Source: Bombyx mori
Taxonomy: Eukaryota > Arthropoda > Insecta > Lepidoptera > Bombycidae
Reading direction: 5' to 3'
Assembly: GCF_030269925.1 (NCBI RefSeq)
Contig: NC_085112.1
Span: 13,207,501 to 13,271,500 of the forward strand
DNA: 64,000 nucleotides
How positions within the stretch are numbered: the stretch's first letter is position 1; every line of letters starts with the position of its first letter. Shown here piece after piece: positions 44,595 to 54,906 of this stretch. Position numbers and translations under genes: made by a program. The notes beneath the pieces were generated by a model. It saw nothing but the letters and a program-made list of their open reading frames with translations. It made no database searches and was not told the DNA's origin.

Positions 44595-46247
44595 TTTTAC
44601 TTATAAAAACTCACGTAGGTACCTACAACACGGCAATTAGTTGAAATCTGTCGAATTCTGTTTACGAAACATAATTTTTTTAGCTTGCATATGTTGATGA
44701 AGCACGACCATTGTAATTATATACCCATACGTGCTAAGGGTGTGGCGCAACAGGCCGTAACACCGGTTTTGGCTCGATTGGCTCCTCGACGTCTAGCGAA
44801 TTTAAATCTCATTGAATTTAATATGTTTCGGTTTGAATCGTTTAACCCTGTTATAGCCTTTATTGTATACAGAGTTTAAATTACATTTATGTAATGCTTA
44901 GTATGCTATTCGTATTTGGAACTTGTTATACCTTATCCTGATCTATATGGTGTCGTTTACCTTGGTTTTCCTTTTAAATAGCTCGCATGGGCGCATGACG
45001 CTCGTAAACGTTGCAGCTGAAGTCTCGTATTCCAGGATTGTGATAACGAACAATTTTATGCAGATGCGTAACTAAGATAAGGGAGCTCCTGTTTTGCAAA
45101 TGTCAAGTGGTGTCATACGATGGACGTTCTCACGGTAGCTCTAGAGTGATGAGAGGAGAAAGCCTTATCTCATGTATCGGAGCGCGAACAATGTGGAGAG
45201 CGTGCCGATGCTTATCACAAAGTGCCTATCTAGTGTTTCTAGTGCTCTTTCGACTTTCACTCGCTTCCATTACCAATATGGTGTGTTGTTTCTTGCACTG
45301 CATCTGTGCCTGTTTTGTCTTGTTAGCTTTGTCGGAAGCCACTACAAGCGGAATATGTTTAACGGCTTCATGTGAAAGTCTCTGTCATAACGTTTTGTTT
45401 TAATACACTTTCCTCAATACTAAATATAGAAGGCGACGGTTTTACATACAGATTTCATTCGGAATATGTAAAGTAGATTACTCGTCGGCCCACGGTAGGC
45501 TGAGAGGGCTTTTGTAACGTTAATATTCAATAAGACATCCATTAAAGCCCATTGTGTTGCAATCGGTTATGGCTGTTGGGGGACGCCAGTTCCTTTGGCC
45601 TCGCCTATTAGAGTGGTCTTGTCGTGATTTAGTGCAGGGACGTAGCCCGTACGCAGCCCACGACTGTAATTACAAAGTCTAATGAGGCGACTATGATGAT
45701 GCCTCTTCGTTCGGTTTCAATGACGCGTCTGAGTTTGGGTCGACGTCTTACCCCTACGAAATGCATATCAGATTACAATCATTAAATCTGATAACTTTGT
45801 GCACAGAAAAAAAAAACAACGGATACAGATAGAGATGTGGCCAAATAAAAGCGGAATAACAAAAAAACTCAAGACAGAATTGGATTACGACGAACAAAAA
45901 ACAGAGTCTGATGCTATCTCACACTGATCTCTGCTTACAACTTATTAAACTTGGGAGGCGGTTCAAATTAATATTTTTATTAATCCAAGCAGATATTGAT
46001 CTGGACACGGAAAGGTTATTTCAATGTTAGGAATTAGTTACGTAATTACAGTTGAAGCGAATGTTTTAATATCATGATTTACGCACGAGTGCCTGCGATG
46101 TAGTGTGGACAGCATGTCAGCAAAAAAAGAATACATTAATATCTATGTCATTCCGTGATTGCCTTTCTAGTGAATCCTTTCTGGATAAAAAAAGAACATG
46201 TAAATTTATTCTAATGTTTTTAGTGATGTAACTTTTTTTAAATCTTT
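44595..46247. other. Unique DNA, no gene supported
   Basis: Overlapping frames at 45107-45403 and 45172-45375 are shadows of one another without a recognised domain. Confidence 0.4.
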
Positions 46248-46490
46248 TTTTTATTTATTGCTTTATTCGGTGGACGAGCTTACAGCCCACCTGGTATTAA
46301 GTGGTTACTGGAGCCCATAGGCATCTACAACGTAAATGCGCCTTAGCCACCCTGAGATATAAGTTCTAAGGTCTCAGTATAGTTACAACGGCTGCAACAC
46401 CCTTCAAACCGAAACGCATTACTGCTTCACGGCAGAAATAGGCAGGGTGGTGGTACCTACCCGCGCGGACTCACAAGAGCTCCTACCATC
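46248..46490 (-). mobile_element. Bm1-type SINE copy
   Basis: Reversed: T run, ATTGCTTTATTCGGTGGACG, to ACAAGAGCTCCTACCATC. Moderate substitutions. Confidence 0.9.
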
Positions 46491-46785
46491 ATTGAAGGTG
46501 GAAGGGGTTTACGTTCCATCCGATCGTAAATTGTTACTGTTACTCACGAAAATCAGTAGCAGTAACGGAGCTACCGGTGTCTAGCACTGAAGTATTTTTC
46601 TAAATCCTATCCAGTGCTAGATTGTGTTTGGAAAAATCATCTCTGAAATCGCCCTACGAGTAACCGCAATTCTGCGTAGGGACTGTTCATTTGGTGAGTG
46701 GTCCGATAGTTAAAAAGAGATAGCAAATTACGTCAAACGACTAAAGCACGTTTTGCTCTTCCTAATCGCTGGTAACCTAAAGTCT

Positions 46786-46915
46786 GGTAGGTGAGCTTAC
46801 GGGCCCAATCTGAGAGAGAGGTTATTTAACACAGCAAGAGCAATACTTCGTAAATCTACCACCGAATCGGAATCGCGACCTGCTGAGAAGATCTGGCGAG
46901 AAACTCGAAGGCTCC
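46786..46915 (-). mobile_element. Retroposon family B, diverged fragment
   Basis: GTAGGTGAGCTTACGGGC, AAATCTACCACCGAATCGG and GAAGATCTGGCGAGAAACTC occur in order with many changes. Confidence 0.65.
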
Positions 46916-47707
46916 AAAAGCACTAGCCATCGAACACACGGTGCAGAACATAGACCACTAAATTCCACACAGACCCAGAGGCTCCAAAGACGAATGAAAC
47001 ATAATTTCAAAACGAATAGCGTAATGAATTTTTAATGAATTGTCATCGATCATTCGAAGGTAACTTGATAACGGTTAATTGATGAAAGGCGATTTGAAGA
47101 CTTTGTAGATTTAATTATGCAAATCGTTCGACACTCTTTTTTTTCGCATAAGTTGTCGTCAATCATGAGTTTTTACATGCGACTTCTTTACGATCGAGAA
47201 ATGAGTTCGCTCAGACAAGTACACGACAAGTTGCTGTAGTTGTTCATCAATGGGTATTTCAACTATATTATTAATATGCAAATGAGATTAGGATACTAAC
47301 TATTATTTTTTCAATTTTAAAAGACTCTTTTATAATAAAGTAGGGTAGTTAGCGAACATGTCGCGGGGATTAAGAAGCTTTCGGTTTTTTTTCATGTTTT
47401 CTTTGTTCATGTATTAGCTGCAGCTTTGTTTGTTTTTGTCTTTTGATCTTATCGGCTGTCGTTTCTGTATCTTCGCTTGATGCGTACAATGCGAAACTTG
47501 CTTTAATAGCAACAGTAGATAAGATATATGGACGTTAATTAAGACTGTTTTTCTCTGTATAGTTTTACTGATGCATAGTCTGGGCTAATGGGACTTAAAA
47601 TATGAAGTATTCGTAGTTAAAGTTGCCTTCATAGAGTATGTAAGGTATCCCTAGAGGGTGAGGCAGGTATCCCTAGAGTTGAATCACAAAGGCATAAGTG
47701 ACAATTG
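46916..47707. other. No feature recognised
   Basis: AT-rich. Contains ATCCCTAGAG twice (near 47647 and 47670). Confidence 0.4.
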
Positions 47708-47897
47708 ACTCGCTGGTGCCGCAGTTATCGTCCCTGACTGTTGCGCCAAGGGTCGTGGGCTTGATTCCCACATCGGGCAAACGTTTGATGAATAGGTCAA
47801 TTTGCTCTTTGAGTGTGTATTATTTATATATGTATATATTTAAACGTATATAAGTATGTATGCCAGTCTCTGGTACCCATAATACAGGGAATCTTAA
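47708..47897 (+). mobile_element. tRNA-derived SINE, second family, copy 2
   Basis: The tRNA-like head CTGGTGCCGCAGTTATCG and GGGCTTGATTCCC is followed by AT-rich sequence. It ends GGTACCCATAATACAGGGAA, as in the 19.0-kb copy. Confidence 0.65.
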
Positions 47898-48217
47898 ATT
47901 AGGACCGGATAATTGTGCGTGATTTGTTCCCAATTATGTATATTATTACTATAAGTTATTATTATATCTTCCTTCGATAAGATGGAAATGTAAACATTCA
48001 GGGTATATGATTTGGATTTTTTAAATTGATTAAACAAACTTTTTGTTTTGTATAATGGCACTTTCATTCTTGGACCACCAATATTTCTAATAGAAGTTAC
48101 CACGATAGATTCAGCTACGCAATTTAGGTGATTTTTTGTCGGTGCGTCGACATTTGTAAGTCGATACAATTGATTTCGGATTTGTTTTTTGTATTTGCCA
48201 TTTAAAATCATTTTCAA
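47894..48217 (-). CDS. Hypothetical 107-codon frame, unproven
   Basis: An ATG-initiated frame rich in K, N and I (MKMILNGKYKKQIRNQLYR at the start) ends within the 3' end of the neighbouring SINE. No domain, signal peptide or membrane segment is seen. Ending in a repeat and the AT-driven composition argue against a gene. A transposon relic is possible. Confidence 0.15.
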   Translation of the reverse strand: MKMILNGKYKKQIRNQLYRLTNVDAPTKNHLNCVAESIVVTSIRNIGGPRMKVPLYKTKSLFNQFKKSKSYTLNVYISILSKEDIIITYSNNIHNWEQITHNYPVLI

Positions 48218-48569
48218 ATCGTTTCCGGGTACCGTTTTAATATATTATTATATAAAAAAATCTTATCGATCTTTGATCGATGAAAAGAACAATGAAACGC
48301 CTTTTTTCGTGTCTTTGTTCATACAAGAACATAAATCGAAACGAAAGATGCTTAGCGACCGATACAAATGATTCTGACGGTTTTTGCTTGAACAAATGAA
48401 ATATGAGAGGTTTCTGCCACCGTTTTTGTGTTATAACCAATCGCGAATATAAGACACAATACAAACATGCACGATTCACGATTTGCAACAATAACGGTTG
48501 TTTCATTACATATTTCATAGTTTTTTTTATCTAGTTTCTCAATAGGTACATTTGTTTGAAATTCAAACA
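48218..48569. other. No feature recognised
   Basis: Two minus-strand frames of 91-93 codons overlap in different frames and run into the SINE. Neither is gene-like. Confidence 0.4.
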
Positions 48570-48768
48570 TTTTTCTTTTATTGCTTAGATGGGTGGACGA
48601 GCTGCGGTTACTGGAGCCCATAGACATCTACAACGTAAATGCGCCACCCACCTTGAGATATAAGTTCTAAGGTCTCAGTATAGTTACAACGGCTGCCCCA
48701 CCCTTCAAACCGAAACGCATTACTGCTTCACGGCAGAAATGGCGGGGTGGTGGTACCTACCTATACTG
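48570..48768 (-). mobile_element. Bm1-type SINE copy, rearranged 3' end
   Basis: Reversed. GATGGGTGGACGAGCTG joins directly to CGGTTACTGGAGCCC, lacking CACAGCCCACCTGGTG. It ends at GGTGGTACCTACC and is 5'-truncated there. Confidence 0.88.
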
Positions 48769-48790
48769 CTTTTAAATAATAATTATAATT

Positions 48791-49052
48791 AACATTCTGC
48801 ACTCCTACTCTATATATATATTTTTTATTGCCCTTGTAGGTAGACAAGCATACGGCCCACCTGATGGTGAGTGGTTACCGTCGCCCATGGACTTCAGCAA
48901 TGCCAGGGGCAGAGCCGAGCCGTTGCCTACCGATATTCTCTATAATATAGATACCTATATTCTCTATAAGTGTGGAAAATTCCATACACTTCCGCCCGCG
49001 CAATTTTCGTAAAAAGGGGTACAAAGTTTTTGCTTCACGTATTAATATATAC
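48791..49052 (-). mobile_element. Helitron family A, 5'-terminal remnant with insertion
   Basis: The pieces AACATTCTGCACTCCTACTC and ATTCTCTATAAGTGTGGAAA through TTTTTGCTTCACGTATTAAT match the 5' third of family A. A family C retroposon lies between them. Confidence 0.75.
48820..48930 (-). mobile_element. Retroposon 3' end, family C, nested in a Helitron
   Basis: T run, ATTGCCCTTGTAGGTAGACA, ACCTGATGGTGAGTGG, GCAATGCCAGGGGCAGAG and CGTTGCCTAC. It interrupts the CTCTATATTCTCTATAA region of the Helitron. Confidence 0.8.
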
Positions 49053-49103
49053 ATAAATGCGTATTTATTTTTTGATTATAAATTTAAATTGATTTTGTTA
49101 CAG

Positions 49104-49172
49104 TTTCTGCAACATTACCGCCGCAGAGACCCTGGATACCGCTAACGCGACCGAACAGGACTCGTCCGACTT
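49104..49172 (+). CDS. Candidate internal host exon, 69 bp, unknown gene
   Basis: A pyrimidine-rich stretch ending TTTTGTTACAG precedes a GC-rich 69-bp block that is followed directly by GTAAGTAT, a near-perfect splice donor. Flanking DNA is AT-rich. In the frame starting at the second base the peptide begins FCNITAAETL and ends ATEQDSSD, with two potential N-glycosylation sites (NIT, NAT). The third frame is also open (SATLPPQRP); the first has a stop. Length divisible by three would preserve frame if skipped. The gene is not recognised. It lies 50 bp after a Helitron remnant and before an inverted-repeat element. This is the best host-coding signal in the window. Confidence 0.5.
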
Positions 49173-49254
49173 GTAAGTATTTATCACGTTACTTTTTTAT
49201 ATACGATCAATTTAAATGTCACATTTCTATCGTTTAATTTCAAACTATATTTTT

Positions 49255-49668
49255 TTGGAACGAAGTTCCTTACGGCAGGCTTGGAAGGGATAGGGATTTT
49301 GCTGCGCGACCGAACTGAAAAAAATGTGATAGTAAAACCGTAAGAAAAAATCCGTGGAAAAAAGTGCGTGGTTTAAAACCGTTAAATGAGACTTGCGTAA
49401 GCGCGACAGTCGCATACACAAGCGAGTAGTGTATAATACCTTTCTCTTTCTCCCTCTTTCTTTTCGTTCTCTCATCCATTCTCTTTCTATTTTACGTAAT
49501 TTATTATTTCCTAAAATACTGAATTTCTTAAATACTTTCCTATACTTAAATAAAAACTAATCAGCAAAATTTAAGAGAAAAATCAAGAAAACCTACATAA
49601 AATTGAGCACGATTTTTTTTTTGCAAATTGTGTCGATTCTACATTAGCCGAAGGAACTTCGTTCCTAC
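49255..49668. mobile_element. Inverted-repeat element ending GGAACGAAGTTCCTT
   Basis: GGAACGAAGTTCCTTACGGC near 49257 is the inverse of GCCGAAGGAACTTCGTTCC near 49648-49666. The enclosed about 370 bp include T-rich and CTTTCTC-rich segments and no supported gene. I regard it as a MITE-like or foldback repeat of moths, superfamily unknown. Confidence 0.55.
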
Positions 49669-50312
49669 CTGGTGTCCCACGACACCACATCTTTTTTTTT
49701 TTAATGAAACTATCTCGGATACCTGGAACACGAGCAATTGATGTAAGTGCATAATTGAGGGTGCTATATAAGTAGAATGGCAGGCAAGTGTATGAGTAAT
49801 TGTGTACATATTTTGCCTGCCTACTCATTTATGTCTTTTGGATAAACTAAAGATATCTTAATTCGAGCTGGTCATTAGAAATCAAACATTTTCGCGGTGA
49901 CGAACGTTGAAAACTAGAATATTTTCGGCGGCTGCTCAGTAAGACGTGTGAACGCTGTTTCGAGTCTAGAGTCGTACCTTAAACCTCGACTGTATCATAA
50001 TTATGTTTTAAAACAAATTGTATATGTCTGAGAAGCCACAATTATTAACACCATCGTCGGACATCATAGGGCCGAATAGGATGATCGAGCTTAGCAGACG
50101 AAACGTATGACAGTTCTTAGGACGGAGCCACCGCTCTTCAAGAATGCTTGTTGGTAAGTGTGATGGCGTCTACGCGCCTCCACCGGCTAGGCTCTGTTGT
50201 CGCACGAAGTTAGCCGAGTTCCGACGATACCGCAATCTTGCTGCCATCTCTCGGGAATCGTGCTGCGTTTCGTTTAGCTACCAAACTAATGACCGTCTCC
50301 GACATATCGTCT
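49669..50312. other. No supported gene
   Basis: A moderately GC-rich patch at 50,040-50,300 includes TTG/GTAAGTGT at 50,150, a possible donor, but no matching open frame could be supported. Confidence 0.35.
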
Positions 50313-50634
50313 TTTCGCATTAAAATTAGTGTACAATTTCCAAAAATATTTGAAAAGAGTTAATATGCGAAATGATTTGGTATCACCAGTATTTTTCTCA
50401 TAAATACTGTCAAAAGAGCGTAGTTTAGTTTTAGCTTTTTTTGTTTAGTTTACCTATTTTGACTACTATTAACAAAATTAATGCATAATTTTATCTTACT
50501 TTAAAAGACAAATAATGTAACTGATAAAAAATAAAAAATAAATGTTGCAAAGATGAAAATATCACATGTTAAACCTTTAAATCACTCTCCTGTAAAATTA
50601 GTAAGTTTTAAAGATTATTCAGTTTTAATGCGAC
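50313..50634. mobile_element. MITE-like element, two-copy family, copy 2
   Basis: Matches 34741-35099 along its length in the same orientation: CTTTTCGCATTAAAATTAG, TGGTATCACCAGTATTTTTC, ACTCTCCTGTAAAATTAG, ending TTCAGTTTTAATGCGAC. The outer bases of its terminal repeats are more decayed. Confidence 0.75.
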
Positions 50635-51159
50635 TAGAGGATATATATTATTAATCCAATGAATACAAGCAAAAAGCCATAAACTTTCTCGACTATGTAG
50701 GTAATTGTAGTTCCAACACCTAAGTTGCACCTCGTAACTAAAGGATTAATTGCCTATTAATCCGATGCCATCGCACGTAGGTACATCGTTCGCCCGACTA
50801 ATGCTAGTACTGCAGTGGTAAGTCGAGATGTTACGACGCGATAACAATAAGCTAAAAGGTTCATCATTAATAAAATGTCACAGTGGAGCACGTATAAGGC
50901 GCGGCGTGTATCCCCACTATAAATTATTAAACTTACGTACGTACGCCCCTCGCACATTCTAACTTGGTTTTATTAATATGATTAATACGGGGCTTAGAAA
51001 GAAATTTTAATTACCGGTAATAATAAACAGGTTTAATTTTCAGAAAATATTAATAATATACTATTAATGACCCAATATAAGTTTTTTTTTTTTTTACAAT
51101 CACGCCACGTTAACTGGTCCCGTGCTAAGTTCGTAAAGAACTTGTGTTACAAGTACCAG
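50635..51159. other. No feature recognised
   Basis: Nothing supported. Confidence 0.4.
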
Positions 51160-51331
51160 ATAACGGAAATAAATATAATATTTTTATTATACACATACAT
51201 ATATTTAATATACACCCATAACCCTGGAAAGACATTTATATTTCTCATACAAATATCTTCCCTTGGCGGGATTCGAACCCGCGACCCCCTTGTGTAGTGA
51301 CCATGTCACTTACCACTACACCAGATTGCGT
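51160..51331 (-). mobile_element. tRNA-derived SINE, third family
   Basis: On the minus strand a head with A box TGGTGTAGTGGTAAG and a perfect B box in GCGGGTTCGAATCCCGC is followed by AT-rich sequence. The T arm folds, but no anticodon stem pairs properly. It is a SINE head and not a tRNA gene. Confidence 0.65.
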
Positions 51332-51490
51332 GTAAAATGCAATTAGACAACCTACCAAAAATAAAGTGAAGAAATAAGGAAGTGGATTTGTAGTTGAATG
51401 TAAAAGTTAATCTTTGGTGAGATATGCTTTTAAAGACGTAAATAGCGTCTCTTGAAAAATTGGATCGTAGAACAAAAAAAATATGTATAT

Positions 51491-51859
51491 CTACTGGTGG
51501 TAGGACCTCTTGAGAGTCCGCGCGGATAGGTACCACCACCCTGCCTATTTCTGCCGTGAATTCGTTTCAGTTTGAAGGGTAGGGCAGCCGTTGTAGCTAT
51601 ACCGGTGGTAGGACCGTAGCTTTTACTGGTGGTAGGACCTCTTGTGAGTCCGCGCGGGTGGGTACCACCACCCTGCCTATTTCTGCCGTGAAGCAGTAAT
51701 GCGTTTCGGTTTGAAGGGTGGGGCAGCCGTTGTAACTATACATGAGACCTTAGAACTTGTATCTCAAGGTAGGTGGCGCATTTACGTTGTGGATGTCTAT
51801 GGGCTCCAGTAACCACTTAACACCAGGTGGGCTGTGAGCTCGTCCACCCATCTAAGCAA

Positions 51860-51893
<34 letters not shown>

Positions 51894-52015
51894 AACTTTA
51901 GAACTTATGTCTCAAGGTGGGTGGCGCGTTTACGTTCTAGATGTCTATGGGCTCCAGTAACCACTTAACGCCAGGTGGGCTGTGAGCTCGTCCACCCATC
52001 TAAGCAACAAAAAAA
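51491..52015 (+). mobile_element. Bm1-type SINE with a second copy nested inside
   Basis: The outer copy runs 51491-51602 (CTACTGGTGGTAGGACC to GTTGTAGCTATAC) and resumes at about 51892 (GAAACTTTAGAACTTATG) to GCAACAAAAAAAAA. Between them lies a second copy (about 51603-51890) with its own tail, CTAAGCAAT plus about 28 As. The long pure A-tail marks the inner copy as recent. Confidence 0.85.
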
Positions 52016-52376
52016 AATCTGCGCAGATGATAAACACATACCTACATAATTAATTAACATTAATTTGAAGAAAACGCCGTACTTCAAAATACCTGCTGTT
52101 AAGTCGGTATTGTTTGGAATTATTAGCCCCTCCCGTTAATGTAACGTGATAATTGTCTGTTTGGTTTGGTTAATGAGAACATCCTACCTATTATCCTTTC
52201 ATCCTAATATTATATTTTCTCTATCTCGCACTGCCTTCCTTCCCTACTAGAATCTAGACTATTTACATGAGTTTATATAGTATTAAATAGTATATAATTA
52301 ACGAAAATTAGTTCTATCCACCATAGTATCTAACTAACAATAGTAAATTTTAGGGCTAACCTATTTGATAGTTACC
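52016..52376. other. No feature recognised
   Basis: Nothing supported. Confidence 0.4.
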
Positions 52377-53580
52377 AAACTCATTCTAAATATTCTAAAT
52401 AATTCTAAATACTTGAAAAAACTCTTGAATTTAATGCTGACACGTATCACCTTTTTATTGATTTTAAAGCTGCCTACGACAACATAAGCCGTGATTTCCT
52501 ATACCAGGCTATGCATGAGATTGGCGTACCACCGAAGCTTATATCTTTAACAAGGATGACACTGGTTGCATCGCAAAGCATTGTTAAGATCCAAACAGAC
52601 CTATCGGATCCTTTTAGAACCCATGATGGACTAAGACAGGGTGATGCCCTCTCCTGCCTTCTTTTCAATGTTGCACTCGATAAGTGTATCCGTGACTCAG
52701 CAATAGAGACGACGGGCAATATATATTACAAATCCGCTCAAGTACTGGGATATGCGGATGATATTGACGTCATTGGCAGATCAGCTCTCGCAGTAGAAAG
52801 TGCGTACCTTGCTCTCGAGGCCTCGTCTCTCGAAGCCGGTCTCCAAGTAAACGCAGACAAAACTAAATTCCTGAGGGTATCGAGGGACTTACGTGAGGAC
52901 ACAGCGCATAAAAATATTGGCCAGCATACTTTTGGATCTGTGAATGAATTTGTATATCTTGGTTCTCTGATAACGAATAATAATAATATAACAGCAGAAA
53001 TAGTTAAGAGAATACTGTCGGCGAATAAATGCTACTTCGGCCTGCTTAAATATTTCTGTTCCAAAATTCTGTCACGAAATATCAAAATTCTTTTATACAA
53101 GACCCTACTGAGACCCATTCTTATTTATGGCTCAGAGACATGGGTACTCAGCAAAAAAGATGAGAACCGTCTACTTGTGTTCGAGCGTAAGATTCTAAGA
53201 CGGATATTCGGTGCTGTGCGGGAAAACGAGATATGGAGGACGCGCTATAACCACGAGTTGTATGATGTTTACAAAGATCCTAACATCATAACAACTATAA
53301 AGATTGGACGCCTACGATGGGCAGGACATGTGGTTCGAATGGAGAGTACCAGAATGCCAAGACAATTGCTCTATGGCAAACCAGAGGGCCGCAGAAGTCG
53401 TGGCAGACCCAAACTTCGATGGTTGGATGGCGTGGAGCGCGACCTCAAAAATATCGGCATCAAGAACTGGAAGGAGAAAGCCCTGAACAGAGCAGTCTGG
53501 AGAGACATACTGGACCAGGCTAAGGCCCACCCTGGGCTGTAAGGCCTAAGATGATGAATGATGATGAAACTCATTCTAAA
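52377..53580 (+). mobile_element. RTE-clade LINE, 5'-truncated, with target duplication
   Basis: The 14-bp sequence AAACTCATTCTAAA occurs at 52377-52390 and 53567-53580, flanking a retrotransposon fragment that ends GATGATGAATGATGATG. An RTE-type short-repeat tail with a target duplication shows insertion by target-primed reverse transcription. The left junction is followed by further copies of ATTCTAAAT. Confidence 0.92.
52409..53542 (+). CDS. RTE reverse transcriptase, C-terminal two thirds
   Basis: The frame is open from about 52409 (after a TAA at 52406-52408) to a TAA at 53540-53542. The first in-frame ATG is at 52511 (343 codons), but homology begins before it (HLFIDFKAAYDNISRDF), so the ATG is incidental. 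Reverse-transcriptase blocks follow in order: GLRQGDALSCLLFNVALD, the catalytic LGYADDIDVIG (residues 81-84 from the ATG), LEAGLQVNADKTKF and VNEFVYLGSLI. The RTE C-terminal region follows (IYGSETWVL, GRLRWAGHVVRM, RSRGRPKLRWLDGVERDL, DQAKAHPGL). The endonuclease and first reverse-transcriptase blocks are missing, so it cannot act alone. The remaining frame is undamaged, implying a recent insertion. Confidence 0.9.
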   Translation: MLEKTLEFNADTYHLFIDFKAAYDNISRDFLYQAMHEIGVPPKLISLTRMTLVASQSIVKIQTDLSDPFRTHDGLRQGDALSCLLFNVALDKCIRDSAIETTGNIYYKSAQVLGYADDIDVIGRSALAVESAYLALEASSLEAGLQVNADKTKFLRVSRDLREDTAHKNIGQHTFGSVNEFVYLGSLITNNNNITAEIVKRILSANKCYFGLLKYFCSKILSRNIKILLYKTLLRPILIYGSETWVLSKKDENRLLVFERKILRRIFGAVRENEIWRTRYNHELYDVYKDPNIITTIKIGRLRWAGHVVRMESTRMPRQLLYGKPEGRRSRGRPKLRWLDGVERDLKNIGIKNWKEKALNRAVWRDILDQAKAHPGL

Positions 53581-54049
53581 AAATAATTAAATCCTACCCT
53601 AGTTACATATACACACAGGCTGTTATATTATATTATGAAAGACTTATTCAATTCCAGATCGGAGATGAATAGCAAACTTTATATCGTCATAAGGAATGCG
53701 ATGTGTTTTTAGAATTTCCAAGCGCTTTAGTTATACCCATTGATAAATTCATTGCTACTTTAACTTATTTCAATTACGATGGGATTAAAAAGCATTTTGA
53801 TCGCGATAAATATTTGTTGAGTGTCCATAAAATCTCCGTGCCTCGTGATTACATCAATCGCCTGTGATTTTTATCCGTATTGGACGGTATGTGATGACGG
53901 TATGTGATGCCAAGATGCCACGCAATGCTTGATAAGCAGATCTTTAAAGAATTAAAGGAGGAAACTCAGATAAACCATCACATTCGTAATGTTCAAAAAG
54001 GCATCGATAATGTTTTACCTACGTGTTGTGTACGCTTTAATCTGTTCAA
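53581..54049. other. No feature recognised
   Basis: Nothing supported. Confidence 0.4.
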
Positions 54050-54470
54050 ACTCTAACTGGGACGTATGCAGGGGACTTTTTGGCGGGAACGCGAGGAGCG
54101 AAGTTGTGTGATTTATTTTGTCTATTTAGTGTTTCTTCAGGTTTAAATGGGTAATAATGGTGGTTTATTAACGGTTTAGTATCTGTGAAAGTGTACAAAT
54201 GTGGGAAAATGAAACAAAGCCGCTGAACTTAACTTCTCGGGATCCTCCAAAAAGTCCACTGAAATAGTCTCAGTAAGTGACCACCGTTTTGTTGAGGTTA
54301 TATTTCATCCCATATCATTTCATTTTATGCCATGTTTCATATTAATCAACTTCATTTCATTTCATAATATCATGGTTCATATAAAAAGTTTTCATCAAAA
54401 TTAAAATAAGACTTGACCTAAAGGTCCAGGTTACCAGGTCATAAAATTACTTAAAAAAAAACATGTATGC
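54050..54470. repeat. Probable transposon-derived non-coding segment (tentative)
   Basis: GGCGGGAACGCGAGGAGCG, GATCCTCCAAAAAGTCCAC and CATTTCATTTCATAATATC are strings I associate with interspersed moth repeats, possibly a retrotransposon 5' region. No second copy exists in this window to prove repetition. Confidence 0.35.
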
Positions 54471-54632
54471 AGGAAGTGATCTGTGAACTGAATCGAACGA
54501 TCGATTTAATCAGGCTCTCGGTCACATGGAATTGCCCTTCGCTTCCCGCACAATGCACAATGCGAGACCTTTGAGTAAGAGATCCATCCATGAAACCTTG
54601 CCAGTTTTTATAATTTCCTAGTATTATTAAAG

Positions 54633-54906
54633 ACTAGCGGACCGCCCCGGTTTCGCTTGGGTAGTAGCGCACGCGATGTAAAGAATTTTAGGTATTTTTT
54701 GTACACATTGGGTTACATTATTGGAGTTTTAGTAAGAATCCCTAATTTTTATGAAATTTTTATTAATATATATTATAGCCTATGTCACCCGGGGATAGTG
54801 TAGCTTTCCAACAGTGAAATAATTTTGTAAATCGGTTCAATAGTTTCGGAGCCAATTCAATACAAACAAACAATCAAATCTTTCCTCTTTATGATATTAG
54901 TATAGA
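54633..54906 (-). mobile_element. Non-autonomous Helitron family B, reverse copy
   Basis: The left end CTAGCGGACCGCCCCGG is the complement of the GGGCGGTCCGCTAG terminus. The right part is the complement of AATATCATAAAGAGGAAAG and GGCTCCGAAACTATTG. It is the only family B copy in this orientation. Confidence 0.75.

Noticed and set aside
51240..51331. A minus-strand tRNA gene suggested by the perfect T-arm sequence
   Set aside because: The A and B boxes and T arm are present, but no anticodon stem-loop pairs correctly and the sequence continues into a SINE-like AT-rich body.
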